DNA of 14,866 nt from contig JAEXHA010000030.1 of the NCBI GenBank assembly GCA_023450335.1, positions 1 to 14,866 on the forward strand, in the 5' to 3' direction. The DNA comes from Actinomycetes bacterium (GTDB taxonomy: Bacteria > Actinomycetota > Actinomycetes > Actinomycetales > Microbacteriaceae). The notes below the pieces were generated by a model, which saw nothing but the letters and a program-made list of their open reading frames with translations, did no database searches and was not told where the DNA came from. Made by a program: the position numbers and the translations under genes. Positions 14,865 through 14,866 of the stretch are shown in pieces; position 1 is the stretch's first letter, and every line of letters begins with the position of its first letter.

Positions 14865-14866
14865 TC

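Overview
The window is about 14.9 kb of GC-rich, densely coded DNA. Several features point to an actinobacterium, most likely of the Microbacterium / Microbacteriaceae type: many GTG starts, leaderless-looking promoters, DUF3263, DUF2332, DUF4032 and DUF3048 proteins, a MsiK-like ABC ATPase, and a stand-alone GroEL under CIRCE control. This is inference from gene content and sequence style; no database search was possible.

Layout. (a) 1-2519, plus strand: the 3' part of a 2-oxo acid dehydrogenase E2 gene with an AQSAP-repeat linker, a 3-hydroxyisobutyrate-dehydrogenase-like oxidoreductase, and an NAD(P)-binding Rossmann protein. (b) 2539-5043, minus strand: a kinase-like DUF4032 protein and a MsiK/UgpC-type sugar-ABC ATPase, separated by a strong hairpin. 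(c) 5279-6353, plus strand: a membrane-anchored thioredoxin/DsbA-fold protein that has lost both active-site cysteines, then tRNA-Thr(TGT) with encoded CCA. (d) 6354-8068: a looser, accessory-looking stretch with an AbrB-like antitoxin and RelE/ParE-like toxin, a small DUF2188 gene, an 8-bp tandem repeat, and an imperfect 55-bp direct repeat. One copy of that repeat begins inside the 3' end of the tRNA and the other lies 1.2 kb away, so the stretch looks like the remnant of an integration event. (e) 8069-10044: a DMT-family (DUF606-like) transporter on the plus strand, converging on a coupled msrB-nitroreductase pair on the minus strand. (f) 10116-13129, plus strand: DUF2332, DUF3263, LytR-C-domain and DUF3048-lipoprotein genes, each with its own candidate -10 box placed for a leaderless transcript. 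(g) 13149-14864: a promoter carrying one perfect and one degenerate CIRCE operator, then a complete groEL.

How it works together. Most of this is ordinary chromosomal housekeeping: carbon and redox metabolism, sugar uptake energy, protein repair (MsrB), cell-envelope proteins and heat shock. I found no clear new multi-gene system. The best leads are the tRNA-anchored imperfect repeat enclosing a toxin-antitoxin pair, the thioredoxin-fold protein with an SPGA site in place of CxxC, the run of leaderless promoters with identical 6-nt spacing, and the tandem CIRCE arrangement.
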